Positions 18,086 to 26,435 are shown, numbered from the stretch's first letter. The stretch is DNA of 64,000 bases from Streptomyces sp. NBC_00390 (GCF_036057275.1 NZ_CP107945.1:7130001-7194000); one strand, 5' to 3'. Notes: generated from the sequence alone by a model not told the origin. Made by a program: numbers and translations.

Positions 18086-19417
18086 GTGCTAGGAGAGTAT
18101 CGGATTATCGGGCGCCGCGCAGCGGAGATTGCCGCGAGCGTCGAGCGCGGCGTCGGCTCGGGAGACCTCGAACCGGGCCAACTGCTTCCACCCATGAGGG
18201 AGTTGGCACTGGACCTCGGCGTGAACCCGAACACCGTCGCCGCCGCCTACCGCACGCTGCGCGAGCGCGGAGTCATCGAGACTGCCGGCCGCAGGGGCAG
18301 TCGCATCCGCCCCCGCCCGGCCAGTACCGCGCGCGGCTCCATCAGGGTCGACGCGCCGCCGGGCGTACGGAATCTCGGCGAGGGAAACCCGGACACGGCC
18401 CTGCTGCCGCCGCTGCACGACGCGTTCGCCGCGGCGGCCCGGCACAACGCCGAGTCGCCCGTTCTGTACGGACGGTCGCCCCTCGACCCCGCGTTCGCCC
18501 GGCTGGCCCGGGAGGCCATGGACGCCGACGGCGTACCGCCCGGGCCGCTCGCCGCCACCTCCGGGTCCCTCGACGCCATCGAGCGCGTACTGGCCGCGCA
18601 TCTCAAGCCCGGCGACGCGGTCGCCGTGGAGGATCCGGGGTGGGGGAGCGTGCTCGACCTCGTGCCGGCCCTCGGTCTCAGAGCCCTGCCGGTGGCGCTC
18701 GACGACGACGGCCCGCTGCCCGGTGAGGTGGAGCGGGCGCTGGCGGCCGGAGCCCGCGCGATCGTGGTCACGGACCGGGCGCAGAACCCGACCGGCGCGG
18801 TCGTCGGCCGGGAGCGCGCCCGCCACCTGCGTGACGTCCTCGCCCGGTTCCCGGGCACGCTGCTCATCGAGGACGACCACGGCCACGCCATCGTCGACCA
18901 GCCGCTGCATCCGCTCGCCGGGGTGAGTGATCACTGGGCGTTCGTACGGTCCACCGCCAAGGCGTACGGCCCTGATCTGCGTGTGGCCGTGCTCACCGGT
19001 GACGCCGTGACCGTCGACCGGGTGCTCGGGCGGCAGAGCCTCGGCCCCGGCTGGGTCAGCAGGCTGCTCCAGCGGGCGGTCGCCGAGCTCTGGGCGTCGG
19101 GTGCGGTCGATCCGCTCGCCGTCGCCCGCGCCTATGCGGACCGGCGCGACGCACTCGTCGAGGCCCTCGCGCGGCGGGACGTTCCGGCCCACGGGCGCAG
19201 CGGGATGAACGTCTGGGTGCCCGTTCCCGACGAGACCGGCGCGGTGGCGCGGCTGCTGCACGCGGGGTGGGCGGTCGCTCCCGGGGCGCGGTTCCGGATC
19301 TCCGCACCCCCGGCCGTACGGCTGACGGTCTCCGCTCTGACCGAGGCCGACATCGAGCCGCTCGCCGCGGCCGTGGCCTCGGCGGTCGGCCCGATGCCGG
19401 TGCGCAGTCACGGCTGA
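18086..19417 (+). CDS. MocR/PdxR-type regulator (GntR helix-turn-helix fused to aminotransferase fold)
   Basis: A 443-residue protein. Residues about 10-75 are a GntR winged helix (GDLEPGQLLPPMRELALDLGVNPNTVAAAYRTLRERGVIE). The rest is a fold-type-I aminotransferase domain with EDPGWG, the Asp-containing TDRAQNPTGAVVG, and the PLP-lysine region FVRSTAKAYGPDLRVAVL (Ser-Thr-Ala-Lys). Family members sense PLP or an amino-acid adduct rather than catalyse. Start GTG 18086 is chosen from the leaderless promoter. The 3' end overlaps the convergent DMT gene by 10 bases. Confidence 0.92.
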   Translation: MLGEYRIIGRRAAEIAASVERGVGSGDLEPGQLLPPMRELALDLGVNPNTVAAAYRTLRERGVIETAGRRGSRIRPRPASTARGSIRVDAPPGVRNLGEGNPDTALLPPLHDAFAAAARHNAESPVLYGRSPLDPAFARLAREAMDADGVPPGPLAATSGSLDAIERVLAAHLKPGDAVAVEDPGWGSVLDLVPALGLRALPVALDDDGPLPGEVERALAAGARAIVVTDRAQNPTGAVVGRERARHLRDVLARFPGTLLIEDDHGHAIVDQPLHPLAGVSDHWAFVRSTAKAYGPDLRVAVLTGDAVTVDRVLGRQSLGPGWVSRLLQRAVAELWASGAVDPLAVARAYADRRDALVEALARRDVPAHGRSGMNVWVPVPDETGAVARLLHAGWAVAPGARFRISAPPAVRLTVSALTEADIEPLAAAVASAVGPMPVRSHG

Positions 19418-20448
19418 CCGCTGCCCGATCCCTCACCGCCGCCGGCGGGCGCCGTCCGCACCGGCCGGGCGGCCCTTGCCCGGCTCTGCGTGAGTGCCGC
19501 GCCCGCCAGCACGATCAGCGCGCCGACCGGCGTGTTCCAGCTGAGCGGCTCGTCGAGGAGCGCGACCCCGGCCGCCGTGGCGATGACCGGGATGAAGTAC
19601 GTGACCATCTGCGCGGTCGTCGGGCCGACCTCGACGACCAGGCCGTACTGCATCAGCAGCGCGAGTCCTGTCCCCAGCGCGCCGAGCGCGACCACCGCGA
19701 GCAGCGGCACGACGGGGAAAGAGCCCGGGAACGAGGTGAACAACGGGGTCACGATCGCGAGTTGGACCATCGCGAGACCCAGCTGGGTGCCGGTCAGCGA
19801 CAGGTTCGAGTACCCGGTCCCGGCCAGTGTGCGGCGGACGTAGATCCAGCCGACCGGGTAGCTGAGCGAGGCGAGCAGCGCCATCGACGTCCCGCGCCCG
19901 TCCAGGCCGGAGAAACCCTGCCAGGCCCCGAGCACGGTGAGCACACCGAGGAACCCGATGCCGAGCCCTGCGACCCGGCGCCTGGTCGGCCGGTCCTCGG
20001 AGAGCGCCACGAGCGACAGGGCCATGCCCCACAGCGGTGAGGTGGCGTTGCAGATACCGGCGAGCGTCGAGGGGATCGTCAGCTCCGCGTAGGCGAACAG
20101 CGAGAACGGCAGGGCGTTGAGCAGGAATGCCGCGACCGCCAGATGGGCCCAGGTGCGCAGACCCCGCGGCAGCCGGTCCCGGCGTACCGCGATCGCGACG
20201 GCCAGGACCGCGGTGCCGAAGAAGAGCCGGCCGAGGGTCACCTGGAAGGGGGCGAAGGCGCCGGTCCCCACCTTGATGAGCAGAAAGCTGAAGCCCCAGA
20301 CGAGCGAGAGCACCGCGAAGCGGATACGCCAGTCGACGCCCCGCCGGTGCCGGGCGGGTACGTCCGGGCAGGAAGCGGCCCGAGTGGAGTCGGTCGGGGT
20401 GGTACGGATGCGGGCGGGTGCGCCCCGGGGAGGAGTTGCGATGCTCAT
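19408..20448 (-). CDS. EamA/DMT family exporter 3
   Basis: A 346-residue membrane protein. A hydrophilic N-terminus of about 40 residues precedes ten hydrophobic segments; RFAVLSLVWGFSFLLIKVGTGAFAP opens the first EamA repeat and VEVGPTTAQMVTYFIPVIATAAGVALLDE the second. ATG at 20448 has AGAGG upstream. It is divergent from a LysR gene, the usual arrangement for a regulator controlling an amino-acid exporter. Confidence 0.88.
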   Translation of the reverse strand: MSIATPPRGAPARIRTTPTDSTRAASCPDVPARHRRGVDWRIRFAVLSLVWGFSFLLIKVGTGAFAPFQVTLGRLFFGTAVLAVAIAVRRDRLPRGLRTWAHLAVAAFLLNALPFSLFAYAELTIPSTLAGICNATSPLWGMALSLVALSEDRPTRRRVAGLGIGFLGVLTVLGAWQGFSGLDGRGTSMALLASLSYPVGWIYVRRTLAGTGYSNLSLTGTQLGLAMVQLAIVTPLFTSFPGSFPVVPLLAVVALGALGTGLALLMQYGLVVEVGPTTAQMVTYFIPVIATAAGVALLDEPLSWNTPVGALIVLAGAALTQSRARAARPVRTAPAGGGEGSGSGQP

Positions 20449-20522
20449 GACCTCTACGATCCAGGCATCAACCTCGTAGCACAAGCGAGAAATGTTTGAG
20501 CCGTTCGATTAGTATTGCTTAC

Positions 20523-21428
20523 ATGTTGAATCTGGAGCGCCTGCGCACACTCGACGCACTCGCGCGGCACGGCTCGGTGAGCGCGGCCGCCGACGGACTG
20601 CATGTCACGACCTCGGCGGTCTCGCAGCAACTGGCGAAGCTGGAGCGGGAGGTCGGCCAGCAGCTGCTGGCCAAGAACGGCCGGGGGGTACGCCTCACCG
20701 ACGCCGGTCAGCTGCTCGCCGACCATGCCGCGCGGATCCTGTCGCAGGTCGAGCTCGCGCAGTCCGACATCGAGGCCCAGCGGGGACAGGTGGTCGGAGA
20801 GGTCAGGATCGGGGCCTTCCCGACCGCCGCGCGCGGCCTGTTCCCGTCGGCGATCTCCGAACTGCGCCGGTCTCATCCCGATCTGCGGGTGCAGTCCCTG
20901 GAACTGGAGCCCGAGCGCGGCATCCGGGAGGTCTTCAGGGGTGACCTCGACCTCGCCGTCGTGCTCGACTGGAGCAACAAGCGGCTGCCGGTGCCCGGCG
21001 GCCTCACGCAGGCGCATCTGCTCGACGACGTGCCCGATGTGGCCATGCCCCTCGATCACCCGCTGGCCGGGCGGCCGGCGGTGGACCTCGAGGAGTTCGC
21101 CGACGACGAGTGGGTCTCCTGGCCCGAGGGCGAGTTCTGTCACGACTGGCTGGTGTTCACCCTGCGCTCCAAGGGCTTCGAGCCGCGCATCACGCATCTG
21201 GCGGGGGAGCACCACACCCAGCTCGCGCTCATCGCCGCCGGACTCGGTGTCTGCGTCGCGCCACGGCTCGGTCGCGGTCCCGTCCCGGACGGCGTCGCGC
21301 TCGTACCCGTACGCCAGCACATGCGCCGGCATGTGTACGCCGTGTGGCGCACGGACGCCGACCGCAGGCCGTCGATCAGGGCGGCTGCCGACGCGCTGCG
21401 GCGGGCCGCGTGCGCGGGGGACAGCTGA
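20523..21428 (+). CDS. LysR family transcriptional regulator
   Basis: A 301-residue LysR protein. The N-terminal helix-turn-helix is clear (LERLRTLDALARHGSVSAAADGLHVTTSAVSQQLAKLEREVG), followed by a two-lobed effector domain (VRIGAFPTAARGLFPSAISEL, later EFCHDWLVFTLRSKGFEP). ATG at 20523 follows TAGTAT at 20510-20515 by seven bases with no ribosome site, so the mRNA is probably leaderless. It likely controls the divergent exporter; the effector is unknown. Two similar hairpins begin at its stop codon. Confidence 0.92.
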   Translation: MLNLERLRTLDALARHGSVSAAADGLHVTTSAVSQQLAKLEREVGQQLLAKNGRGVRLTDAGQLLADHAARILSQVELAQSDIEAQRGQVVGEVRIGAFPTAARGLFPSAISELRRSHPDLRVQSLELEPERGIREVFRGDLDLAVVLDWSNKRLPVPGGLTQAHLLDDVPDVAMPLDHPLAGRPAVDLEEFADDEWVSWPEGEFCHDWLVFTLRSKGFEPRITHLAGEHHTQLALIAAGLGVCVAPRLGRGPVPDGVALVPVRQHMRRHVYAVWRTDADRRPSIRAAADALRRAACAGDS

Positions 21429-21498
21429 TACCGGGTCAGCTGACAAGACGACGGCGCGGAGTCGGCCGGCAAGAGGACAGCTGACATCAGGTCAGCTG
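21422..21498. repeat. Two similar CAGCTGA hairpins at the end of the lysR gene
   Basis: Hairpin 1: CAGCTGA (21422-21428) with TCAGCTG (21436-21442). Hairpin 2: CAGCTGAC (21478-21485) with GTCAGCTG (21491-21498). They start 56 bases apart. The first overlaps the lysR stop region. A third CAGCTGA occurs near 22068. They may be tandem terminators between convergent genes or a duplicated protein-binding site. Confidence 0.6.
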
Positions 21499-21579
21499 CG
21501 GTGGCACCGGCGTCCACCAGTGGGCGGGCCTTCGCCTCACGTGGGGCACCCGGCTCCGGCCCGCGGGAGCGCCGGCGAT

Positions 21580-22047
21580 TCAGGGGGCCGGCAGCTTCCG
21601 GAAGTCCCACGAAGCCACGGACCCCGGGGTCAGCCGCAGCCAGGCGTGCCGGCCGTCGTGCGGCATCTCGTCCATGCCGAAGTACTTCCGTGCGAACAGC
21701 CGCTCCGGTTCGGCCAGTTCGGGGCAGGCCTCACCGGTGCGCGGGGACTCGCCGACGAACACCACGGCCCCCGACAGTTCGGCGCCGCGCAGTTCCCCGT
21801 ACTCCTCGCCGTCGTCGACCACGACCGCGATCCGCGGATCGCGGCGCAGCTGGGCCCAGCGGCGGCTGCGCGTGATGGAGTAGAGCCACAGCGAGTCGCC
21901 GTCCCAGGCGAACCACAGGGCGCCGACGTGCGGCTGCCCGCCGGCGGAGACGGTGGCCACCCGGCAGGTGCGCTTCTCGGTCAGAAATGCGTCGAGCTCT
22001 CCGGGTGACATCATGATCCGGCGGCCCCGGCGTTGTGTGACGGCCAT
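21580..22047 (-). CDS. Pyridoxamine 5'-phosphate oxidase-like / PPOX-class flavoprotein
   Basis: A 155-residue split-barrel protein. MSPGELDAFLTEKRTCRVATVSAGGQPHVGALWFAWDGDSLWL is the typical opening of the family, followed by SRRWAQLRRDPRIAVVVDDG. The cofactor may be FMN or F420; the sequence alone does not decide. ATG 22047 has AGGGGGG eight bases upstream; an internal ATG (residue 12) is possible. It is divergent from the isochorismatase-fold gene. Confidence 0.8.
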   Translation of the reverse strand: MAVTQRRGRRIMMSPGELDAFLTEKRTCRVATVSAGGQPHVGALWFAWDGDSLWLYSITRSRRWAQLRRDPRIAVVVDDGEEYGELRGAELSGAVVFVGESPRTGEACPELAEPERLFARKYFGMDEMPHDGRHAWLRLTPGSVASWDFRKLPAP

Positions 22048-22191
22048 CTGTAGCCCCCTATGGCAGCTGACTGGGTGTCAGAAATCATGGGGCCTCTTCC
22101 GGCACAGCGCAACGGAGGCTACTCTCGCGCGCCCGGTCCCGCCGCAGAACGTCCGGCTCAGGACCCGCGGCCCATCCGTACAGGGGGAACC

Positions 22192-22842
22192 TTGCCATCC
22201 ATCGAACAACTCGCGGAACAGCTGGAGGCGTCCAGCACCGTCCTGCTCACCGTCGAGTGCCAGCAGGGCGTCGTGGGCACGGACAGCGCCCTGCCCGAAC
22301 TGGCCGAGGCGGCCCGCTCCTCGGGTGCCCTGCGCAATGTCGCCCGGCTGGTGGCAACGGCACATGAAGCCGGCGTCCAGGTGATGCATGCCGTCGCCGA
22401 ACGGCGTCCGGACGGGCGGGGCGCCAGCCACAACGCCCGGCTCTTCCGCGCCGCCGCGCGTCTGCCGGTCCAGCAGCACAGCGGATCCACGGCGGTGCGC
22501 GTCGCGCCGCCGATCGAGGTCGCCGACGAGGACCTCGTCGTACGCAGGCTGCACGGTCTCTCGCCGCTGGCCGGCACGGACGTCGACCCGCTGCTGCGCA
22601 ACCTCGGCTGCCGCACCCTCGTCGTCACCGGAGTCTCGGCGAACGTGGCCATTCCCAACGCCGTCTTCGACGCGGTCAATCTCGGCTACACCGCGGTCGT
22701 CGTCGCCGACGCCATCGCGGGCGTACCGGCCGAGTACACCCCCGCGATGATCCGCAACACGCTGGCCCTGGTCGCCACGATCGCCACCAGCGACGAGGTG
22801 CTCGCCTGCTGGAAGCGGCCGCGCCGGGCCGCGCGGGCCTGA
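22192..22842 (+). CDS. Isochorismatase-fold protein lacking the catalytic cysteine
   Basis: A 216-residue cysteine-hydrolase-fold protein. The core matches the family: TVLLTVECQQGVVG at the first strand, VVRRLHGLSPLAGTDVDPLLRNLGCRTLVVTGVSANVAIPNAVFDAVNLGYTAVVVADAIAG in the second half. In active enzymes the triad is Asp, Lys and Cys; here those places read Glu (VECQQ), Arg (RRLHG) and Ala (NVAIPN). It is therefore probably non-hydrolytic or works differently. I chose TTG at 22192 because AGGGGGA lies just upstream and homologues begin here; the frame is open back to 22060. Confidence 0.8.
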   Translation: MPSIEQLAEQLEASSTVLLTVECQQGVVGTDSALPELAEAARSSGALRNVARLVATAHEAGVQVMHAVAERRPDGRGASHNARLFRAAARLPVQQHSGSTAVRVAPPIEVADEDLVVRRLHGLSPLAGTDVDPLLRNLGCRTLVVTGVSANVAIPNAVFDAVNLGYTAVVVADAIAGVPAEYTPAMIRNTLALVATIATSDEVLACWKRPRRAARA

Positions 22843-22858
22843 CCCGGCCGGCTTCGCG

Positions 22859-23308
22859 TCACGCGAGGGTGATCGAGTCGCCCTGGACCTTGATCGCGGC
22901 GGGCGGCAGCGGTGAGGTGGCGGGACCCGCCTTCACGCTGCCGTCCGCCATGTCGAACCGGCTGTTGTGGCACGGACAGTTGATGGTGCCGCCGGCGATG
23001 TCCTTGACCGCGCAGCCCTGATGCGTGCACTTGGACGAGAACGCCTTGAACTCGCCCGCACGCGGCTGCGTGACCACCACGTCGCCGATGACCTTCCCGC
23101 CGCCCTCGGGAATGTCGGCGGTCCTGGCCAGCTCCTTGCCGGCCGCACTGCCGATCGACGGCCCGCCCGCCTGCTGCTGCGACACGGACCGGCCCGAGTC
23201 GTCCGCGTCGCCGCACGCGCTCAGCGCTACGGCGAGACCGGCCCCGCCCACCGCGGCCACGACCGTTCGGCGCGCCACGGTCCGGGAGTTCTCCTGCGAT
23301 CCGGTCAT
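22859..23308 (-). CDS. Rieske (2Fe-2S) lipoprotein
   Basis: A 149-residue exported protein. The N-terminus has a twin-arginine motif and lipobox (ARRTVVAAVGGAGLAVALSAC), so it is likely folded inside, sent through Tat and lipid-anchored. The two Rieske boxes are CTHQGC and CPCHNSRF, giving the Cys-His pairs for a 2Fe-2S cluster. Redox partner is unknown. The gene converges on the isochorismatase-fold gene with 16 bases between and is divergent from the HipA-like gene. ATG 23308 has GGGAG upstream. Confidence 0.93.
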   Translation of the reverse strand: MTGSQENSRTVARRTVVAAVGGAGLAVALSACGDADDSGRSVSQQQAGGPSIGSAAGKELARTADIPEGGGKVIGDVVVTQPRAGEFKAFSSKCTHQGCAVKDIAGGTINCPCHNSRFDMADGSVKAGPATSPLPPAAIKVQGDSITLA

Positions 23309-23409
23309 ACTGGCTCCCTGTCCGCTGCCGGCCCACGCCCGGCCGGTTCACGATGGTGTACGAGCCGCAGGCCACGCTCGTTCAAACCCTCAAGGATTAC
23401 TGTGGCGTA

Positions 23410-24264
23410 ATGCTTTCTGAAGTCACGGCGACCCGCTACGTCACGCCCTTGCGTGAGGGCGGTTCGCTCCCGGGCATCGTCGAGGCCGACGACCTCGGTA
23501 CGTACGTCATGAAATTCACCGGCGCGGGACAGGGCCGCAAGACTCTGGTCGCCGAGGTCATCTGCGGCGAACTCGGCCGTCGGCTCGGTCTGAGGGTGCC
23601 CGATCTCGTCAGCATCCAGCTCGACCCCGTCATCGGTCTCTCCGAGCCCGACCAGGAGGTGCAGGAGCTGCTCAAGGCGAGCGGCGGGCTGAACCTCGGG
23701 ATGGACTTCCTGCCGGGGTCGCTCGGTTTCGATCCGCTGGCGTACGAGGTGGACCCGGCCGAGGCCGGCAGGGTCGTCTGGTTCGACGCACTGATCAACA
23801 ACGTGGACCGCTCCTGGCGCAACCCCAACATGCTGGTGTGGCACAGCGATCTGTGGCTCATCGACCACGGCGCCACCATGATCTGGCACCACAACTGGCC
23901 GGGGGTCGCAGCCTCCGCCGCGAAGCCCTACGACGCCTCCGACCACGCCCTGGCCCCCTTCGGCCCGGACATCGCCGCTGCCGCCGCCGAGCTGGCGCCG
24001 CAGGTGACCGAGGAACTGCTGACCGAGGTGGCCGCCGACGTACCCGACGAGTGGCTGGTCGACGAGCCGGGCTTCGAGTCCACGGACGCGTTGCGCCGGG
24101 CCTATGTCGAGGCGCTGCTGCCGCGTGCCGCGGACATCCACGAGCGCATCGGCCTCGGGCCGCGGGCCGGGCGCAGGCCCTCGCAGGCGCCGGGCTGGCT
24201 GACCGAGCAGCTGACCCCCTGGCCCCACCCGGCCAAGAAGAGCAAGAAGGACAGCAACCTGTGA
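23410..24264 (+). CDS. HipA-like kinase-fold protein
   Basis: A 284-residue protein starting MLSEVTATRYVTPLREGGSL. It has YVMKFTGAGQGRKTLVAEVICGELGRRLGL, the lysine and alpha-C region of a HipA-type kinase, and NNVDRSWRNPNMLVW followed by LWLIDHGATMIWHH, matching the catalytic Asp-Arg-xx-x-N loop and the metal-binding Asp. It lacks the HipA N-terminal subdomain, and no HipB-like antitoxin is adjacent. The C-terminus is Lys-rich. It overlaps the DUF3037 gene by four bases (GTGA), so the two are translationally coupled. Whether it phosphorylates a protein or something else is unknown. Confidence 0.8.
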   Translation: MLSEVTATRYVTPLREGGSLPGIVEADDLGTYVMKFTGAGQGRKTLVAEVICGELGRRLGLRVPDLVSIQLDPVIGLSEPDQEVQELLKASGGLNLGMDFLPGSLGFDPLAYEVDPAEAGRVVWFDALINNVDRSWRNPNMLVWHSDLWLIDHGATMIWHHNWPGVAASAAKPYDASDHALAPFGPDIAAAAAELAPQVTEELLTEVAADVPDEWLVDEPGFESTDALRRAYVEALLPRAADIHERIGLGPRAGRRPSQAPGWLTEQLTPWPHPAKKSKKDSNL

Positions 24265-24644
24265 GCGACCGTGACGTCTTCGAGTACGCGGTGCTGCGCG
24301 TCGTGCCACGCGTCGAGCGCGGCGAGTTCTTCAACGCGGGTGTGGTCGTCTACTGCCGTGCCAAGTCGTTCGTGGCCGCCCGCACTCATCTGGACGAGAA
24401 CAAACTGACGGCTCTCGACCCGCACGCGGATGTCACCGGAGTGAGGGCCGCGCTGCACGCGGTCGAGGGGGTGTGCCGGGGCGGCGAGGACGCGGGCCAG
24501 GCGGCGCGTGACGACGCCGGGCGGCGCTTCCGCTGGCTGATCGCACCCCGTTCGACGGTGGTCCAGCCGGGCCCTGTGCACACCGGGCTGACGGCCGATC
24601 CGGAGGCCGAGGTCGAGCGTCTGCTCGATGTGCTGGTGCGCTGA
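24261..24644 (+). CDS. DUF3037 family protein
   Basis: A 127-residue protein: DRDVFEYAVLRVVPRVERGEFFNAGVVVYCRAKSF is the family signature, and RFRWLIAPRSTVVQPGPVHTGL lies near the end. Function unknown. The GTG start overlaps the HipA-like stop codon. This two-gene unit recurs in actinobacteria as far as I recall, which suggests a functional pair, perhaps kinase and substrate or modulator; that is inference. Confidence 0.85.
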   Translation: MSDRDVFEYAVLRVVPRVERGEFFNAGVVVYCRAKSFVAARTHLDENKLTALDPHADVTGVRAALHAVEGVCRGGEDAGQAARDDAGRRFRWLIAPRSTVVQPGPVHTGLTADPEAEVERLLDVLVR

Positions 24645-24691
24645 GGAAGTGCCGCAGTTGATGTGACATGTGCCGGACGCGCCTGGCGGCG

Positions 24692-24755
24692 TTGACACCG
24701 TGTGCCAGGGCTTCTAGCGTCACGTCTGCCGAAGGTACTAAGCGGTTGCTCAGTA
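24692..24755 (+). promoter_or_regulatory. Promoter and TetR-type operator of the SDR operon
   Basis: TTGACA (24692-24697) and TAGCGT (24715-24720) are 17 bases apart, predicting a start near 24727. Just downstream, TACTAAGCGGTTGCTCAGTA (24736-24755) is an imperfect palindrome of the form TACTNAGC-N4-GCTNAGTA, the kind of site used by TetR proteins that control fatty-acid and acyl-CoA genes. No tetR gene is adjacent. The leader continues about 120 bases to fabG. Confidence 0.6.
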
Positions 24756-24847
24756 AATGAGCAGCGAGCCGCCGCGGCAGAGGGTTCCAGGGTTGCGACC
24801 CAGGGCAAACAAGGGCTTCAAGGACTTCAAGGACGAGGAGAACCAGC

Positions 24848-25609
24848 ATGTCCACCACCGAGCAGCGCGTGGCCATCGTGACCGGGGCGGCGCGCGGCAT
24901 TGGCGCCGCCACCGCCGTACGGCTGGCGGCAGAGGGCCGCGCCGTGGCCGTACTCGACCTCGACGAGGCCGCTTGCAAGGACACCGTCGAGCAGATCACC
25001 GCGGCCGGCGGCAAGGCTCTGGCGGTGGGCTGCGACGTGTCCGACAACGCCCAGGTGGAGGCCGCGGTGGCACGGGTCGCCGCCGAGCTCGGCGCGCCGA
25101 CGATCCTCGTCAACAACGCCGGTGTGCTCCGCGACAACCTGCTGTTCAAGATGAGCGAGTCCGACTGGGACACCGTGATCAACGTGCACCTCAAGGGCGC
25201 GTTCCTGATGGCGAAGGCCGTCCAGAAGCACATGGTGGACGCCGGCTTCGGCCGCGTCGTCTCGCTCTCCTCGTCCTCGGCGCTGGGCAACCGCGGCCAG
25301 GCCAACTACTCCGCGGTCAAGGCCGGTCTCCAGGGCTTCACCAAGACCCTCGCCAAGGAGCTCGGCAAGTTCGGCATCACCGCCAACGCCGTCGCCCCCG
25401 GCTTCATCGTCACCGAGATGACGGCCCAGACCGCCGCCCGCGTCGGCATGGGCTTCGAGGACTTCCAGGCCGCCGCCGCCACCCAGATCCCGGTCCAGCG
25501 CGTCGGCCGTCCCGAGGACGTGGCGAACGCGATCGCCTTCTTCACCGGTGACGACGCCGGCTTCGTCTCCGGCCAGGTCATGTACGTGGCCGGCGGCCCG
25601 CTCAACTGA
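24848..25609 (+). CDS. 3-oxoacyl-ACP reductase-like SDR (FabG type)
   Basis: A 253-residue short-chain dehydrogenase. The NAD(P) motif is VTGAARGIGAATA, NNAG follows at about residue 90, and the catalytic Ser-Tyr-Lys is in SLSSSSALGNRGQANYSAVKAG. The C-terminus (GRPEDVANAIAFFTGDDAGFVSGQVMYVAGGPLN) is FabG-like. ATG 24848 has GAGGAG upstream. It is the first gene of a two-SDR operon controlled by the 24736-24755 operator. Likely substrate is a 3-ketoacyl thioester, but paralogues with other substrates are common. Confidence 0.88.
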   Translation: MSTTEQRVAIVTGAARGIGAATAVRLAAEGRAVAVLDLDEAACKDTVEQITAAGGKALAVGCDVSDNAQVEAAVARVAAELGAPTILVNNAGVLRDNLLFKMSESDWDTVINVHLKGAFLMAKAVQKHMVDAGFGRVVSLSSSSALGNRGQANYSAVKAGLQGFTKTLAKELGKFGITANAVAPGFIVTEMTAQTAARVGMGFEDFQAAAATQIPVQRVGRPEDVANAIAFFTGDDAGFVSGQVMYVAGGPLN

Positions 25610-25626
25610 ATCGGAGTACGACGATC

Positions 25627-26388
25627 ATGACTGCACAGGTGGCGGAGAGCGGGAAGGTCGCGCTGATCACCGGCGCGAGCCGCGGCATCGGGTACGGCAT
25701 CGCCGAGGCGCTCGTGGCCCGTGGCGACAAGGTGGTCATCACCGGACGCGGTGAGGAGGCCCTCAAGGAGGCGGTCGAGCAGCTCGGTGCCGATCGGGTG
25801 ATCGCCGTCGCGGGCAAGGCCCACGACGAGGCCCACCAGGCCGCCGCCGTCGAGGCCGCGATGGACGCGTTCGGCAGGGTGGACTTCCTGATCAACAACG
25901 CCGGTACGAATCCGGTGTTCGGCCCGATCGCCGAGCTCGACCTCGGTGTCGCGCGCAAGGTCTACGAGACGAACGTGATCTCGGCGCTGGGCTTCGCCCA
26001 GCAGACCTGGAAGGCATGGCAGAAGGAGAACGGCGGCGCGATCGTGAACATCGCATCGGTCGCCGGAGTCTCCGCCTCGCCCTTCATCGGTGCCTACGGC
26101 ATGAGCAAGGCGGCCATGGTCAATCTGACCCTCCAGCTCGCGCACGAGATGGCGCCGGGCGTCCGGGTCAACGCGATCGCCCCCGCGGTGATCAAGACCA
26201 AGTTCGCCGAAGCCCTGTACGAGGGCCGGGAAGCGGAGGCCGCCGCGGCCTACCCGCTGGGGCGGCTCGGGGTGCCCTCGGACATCGGTGGCGCCGCCGC
26301 GTTCCTCACCTCCGACCAGTCGGACTGGGTCACGGGCCAGACACTGGTCGTCGATGGGGGTATCTTCCTCAACGCGGGAGTCCACTGA
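25627..26388 (+). CDS. SDR family oxidoreductase
   Basis: A 253-residue SDR, 17 bases after the FabG-like gene. LITGASRGIGYGIAEAL is the nucleotide motif, NNAGTNPVFGPI carries the conserved Asn, and the active site is SVAGVSASPFIGAYGMSKAA. The ending WVTGQTLVVDGGIF is typical. ATG 25627 has GGAG ten bases upstream. Co-transcription suggests two steps on related acyl or polyol substrates; the exact reaction is not known. Confidence 0.88.
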   Translation: MTAQVAESGKVALITGASRGIGYGIAEALVARGDKVVITGRGEEALKEAVEQLGADRVIAVAGKAHDEAHQAAAVEAAMDAFGRVDFLINNAGTNPVFGPIAELDLGVARKVYETNVISALGFAQQTWKAWQKENGGAIVNIASVAGVSASPFIGAYGMSKAAMVNLTLQLAHEMAPGVRVNAIAPAVIKTKFAEALYEGREAEAAAAYPLGRLGVPSDIGGAAAFLTSDQSDWVTGQTLVVDGGIFLNAGVH

Positions 26389-26435
26389 CGCCCTCCGGCC
26401 CGTCCTGAGCCGGTTTGTTCCTGAATGATCCAAGT

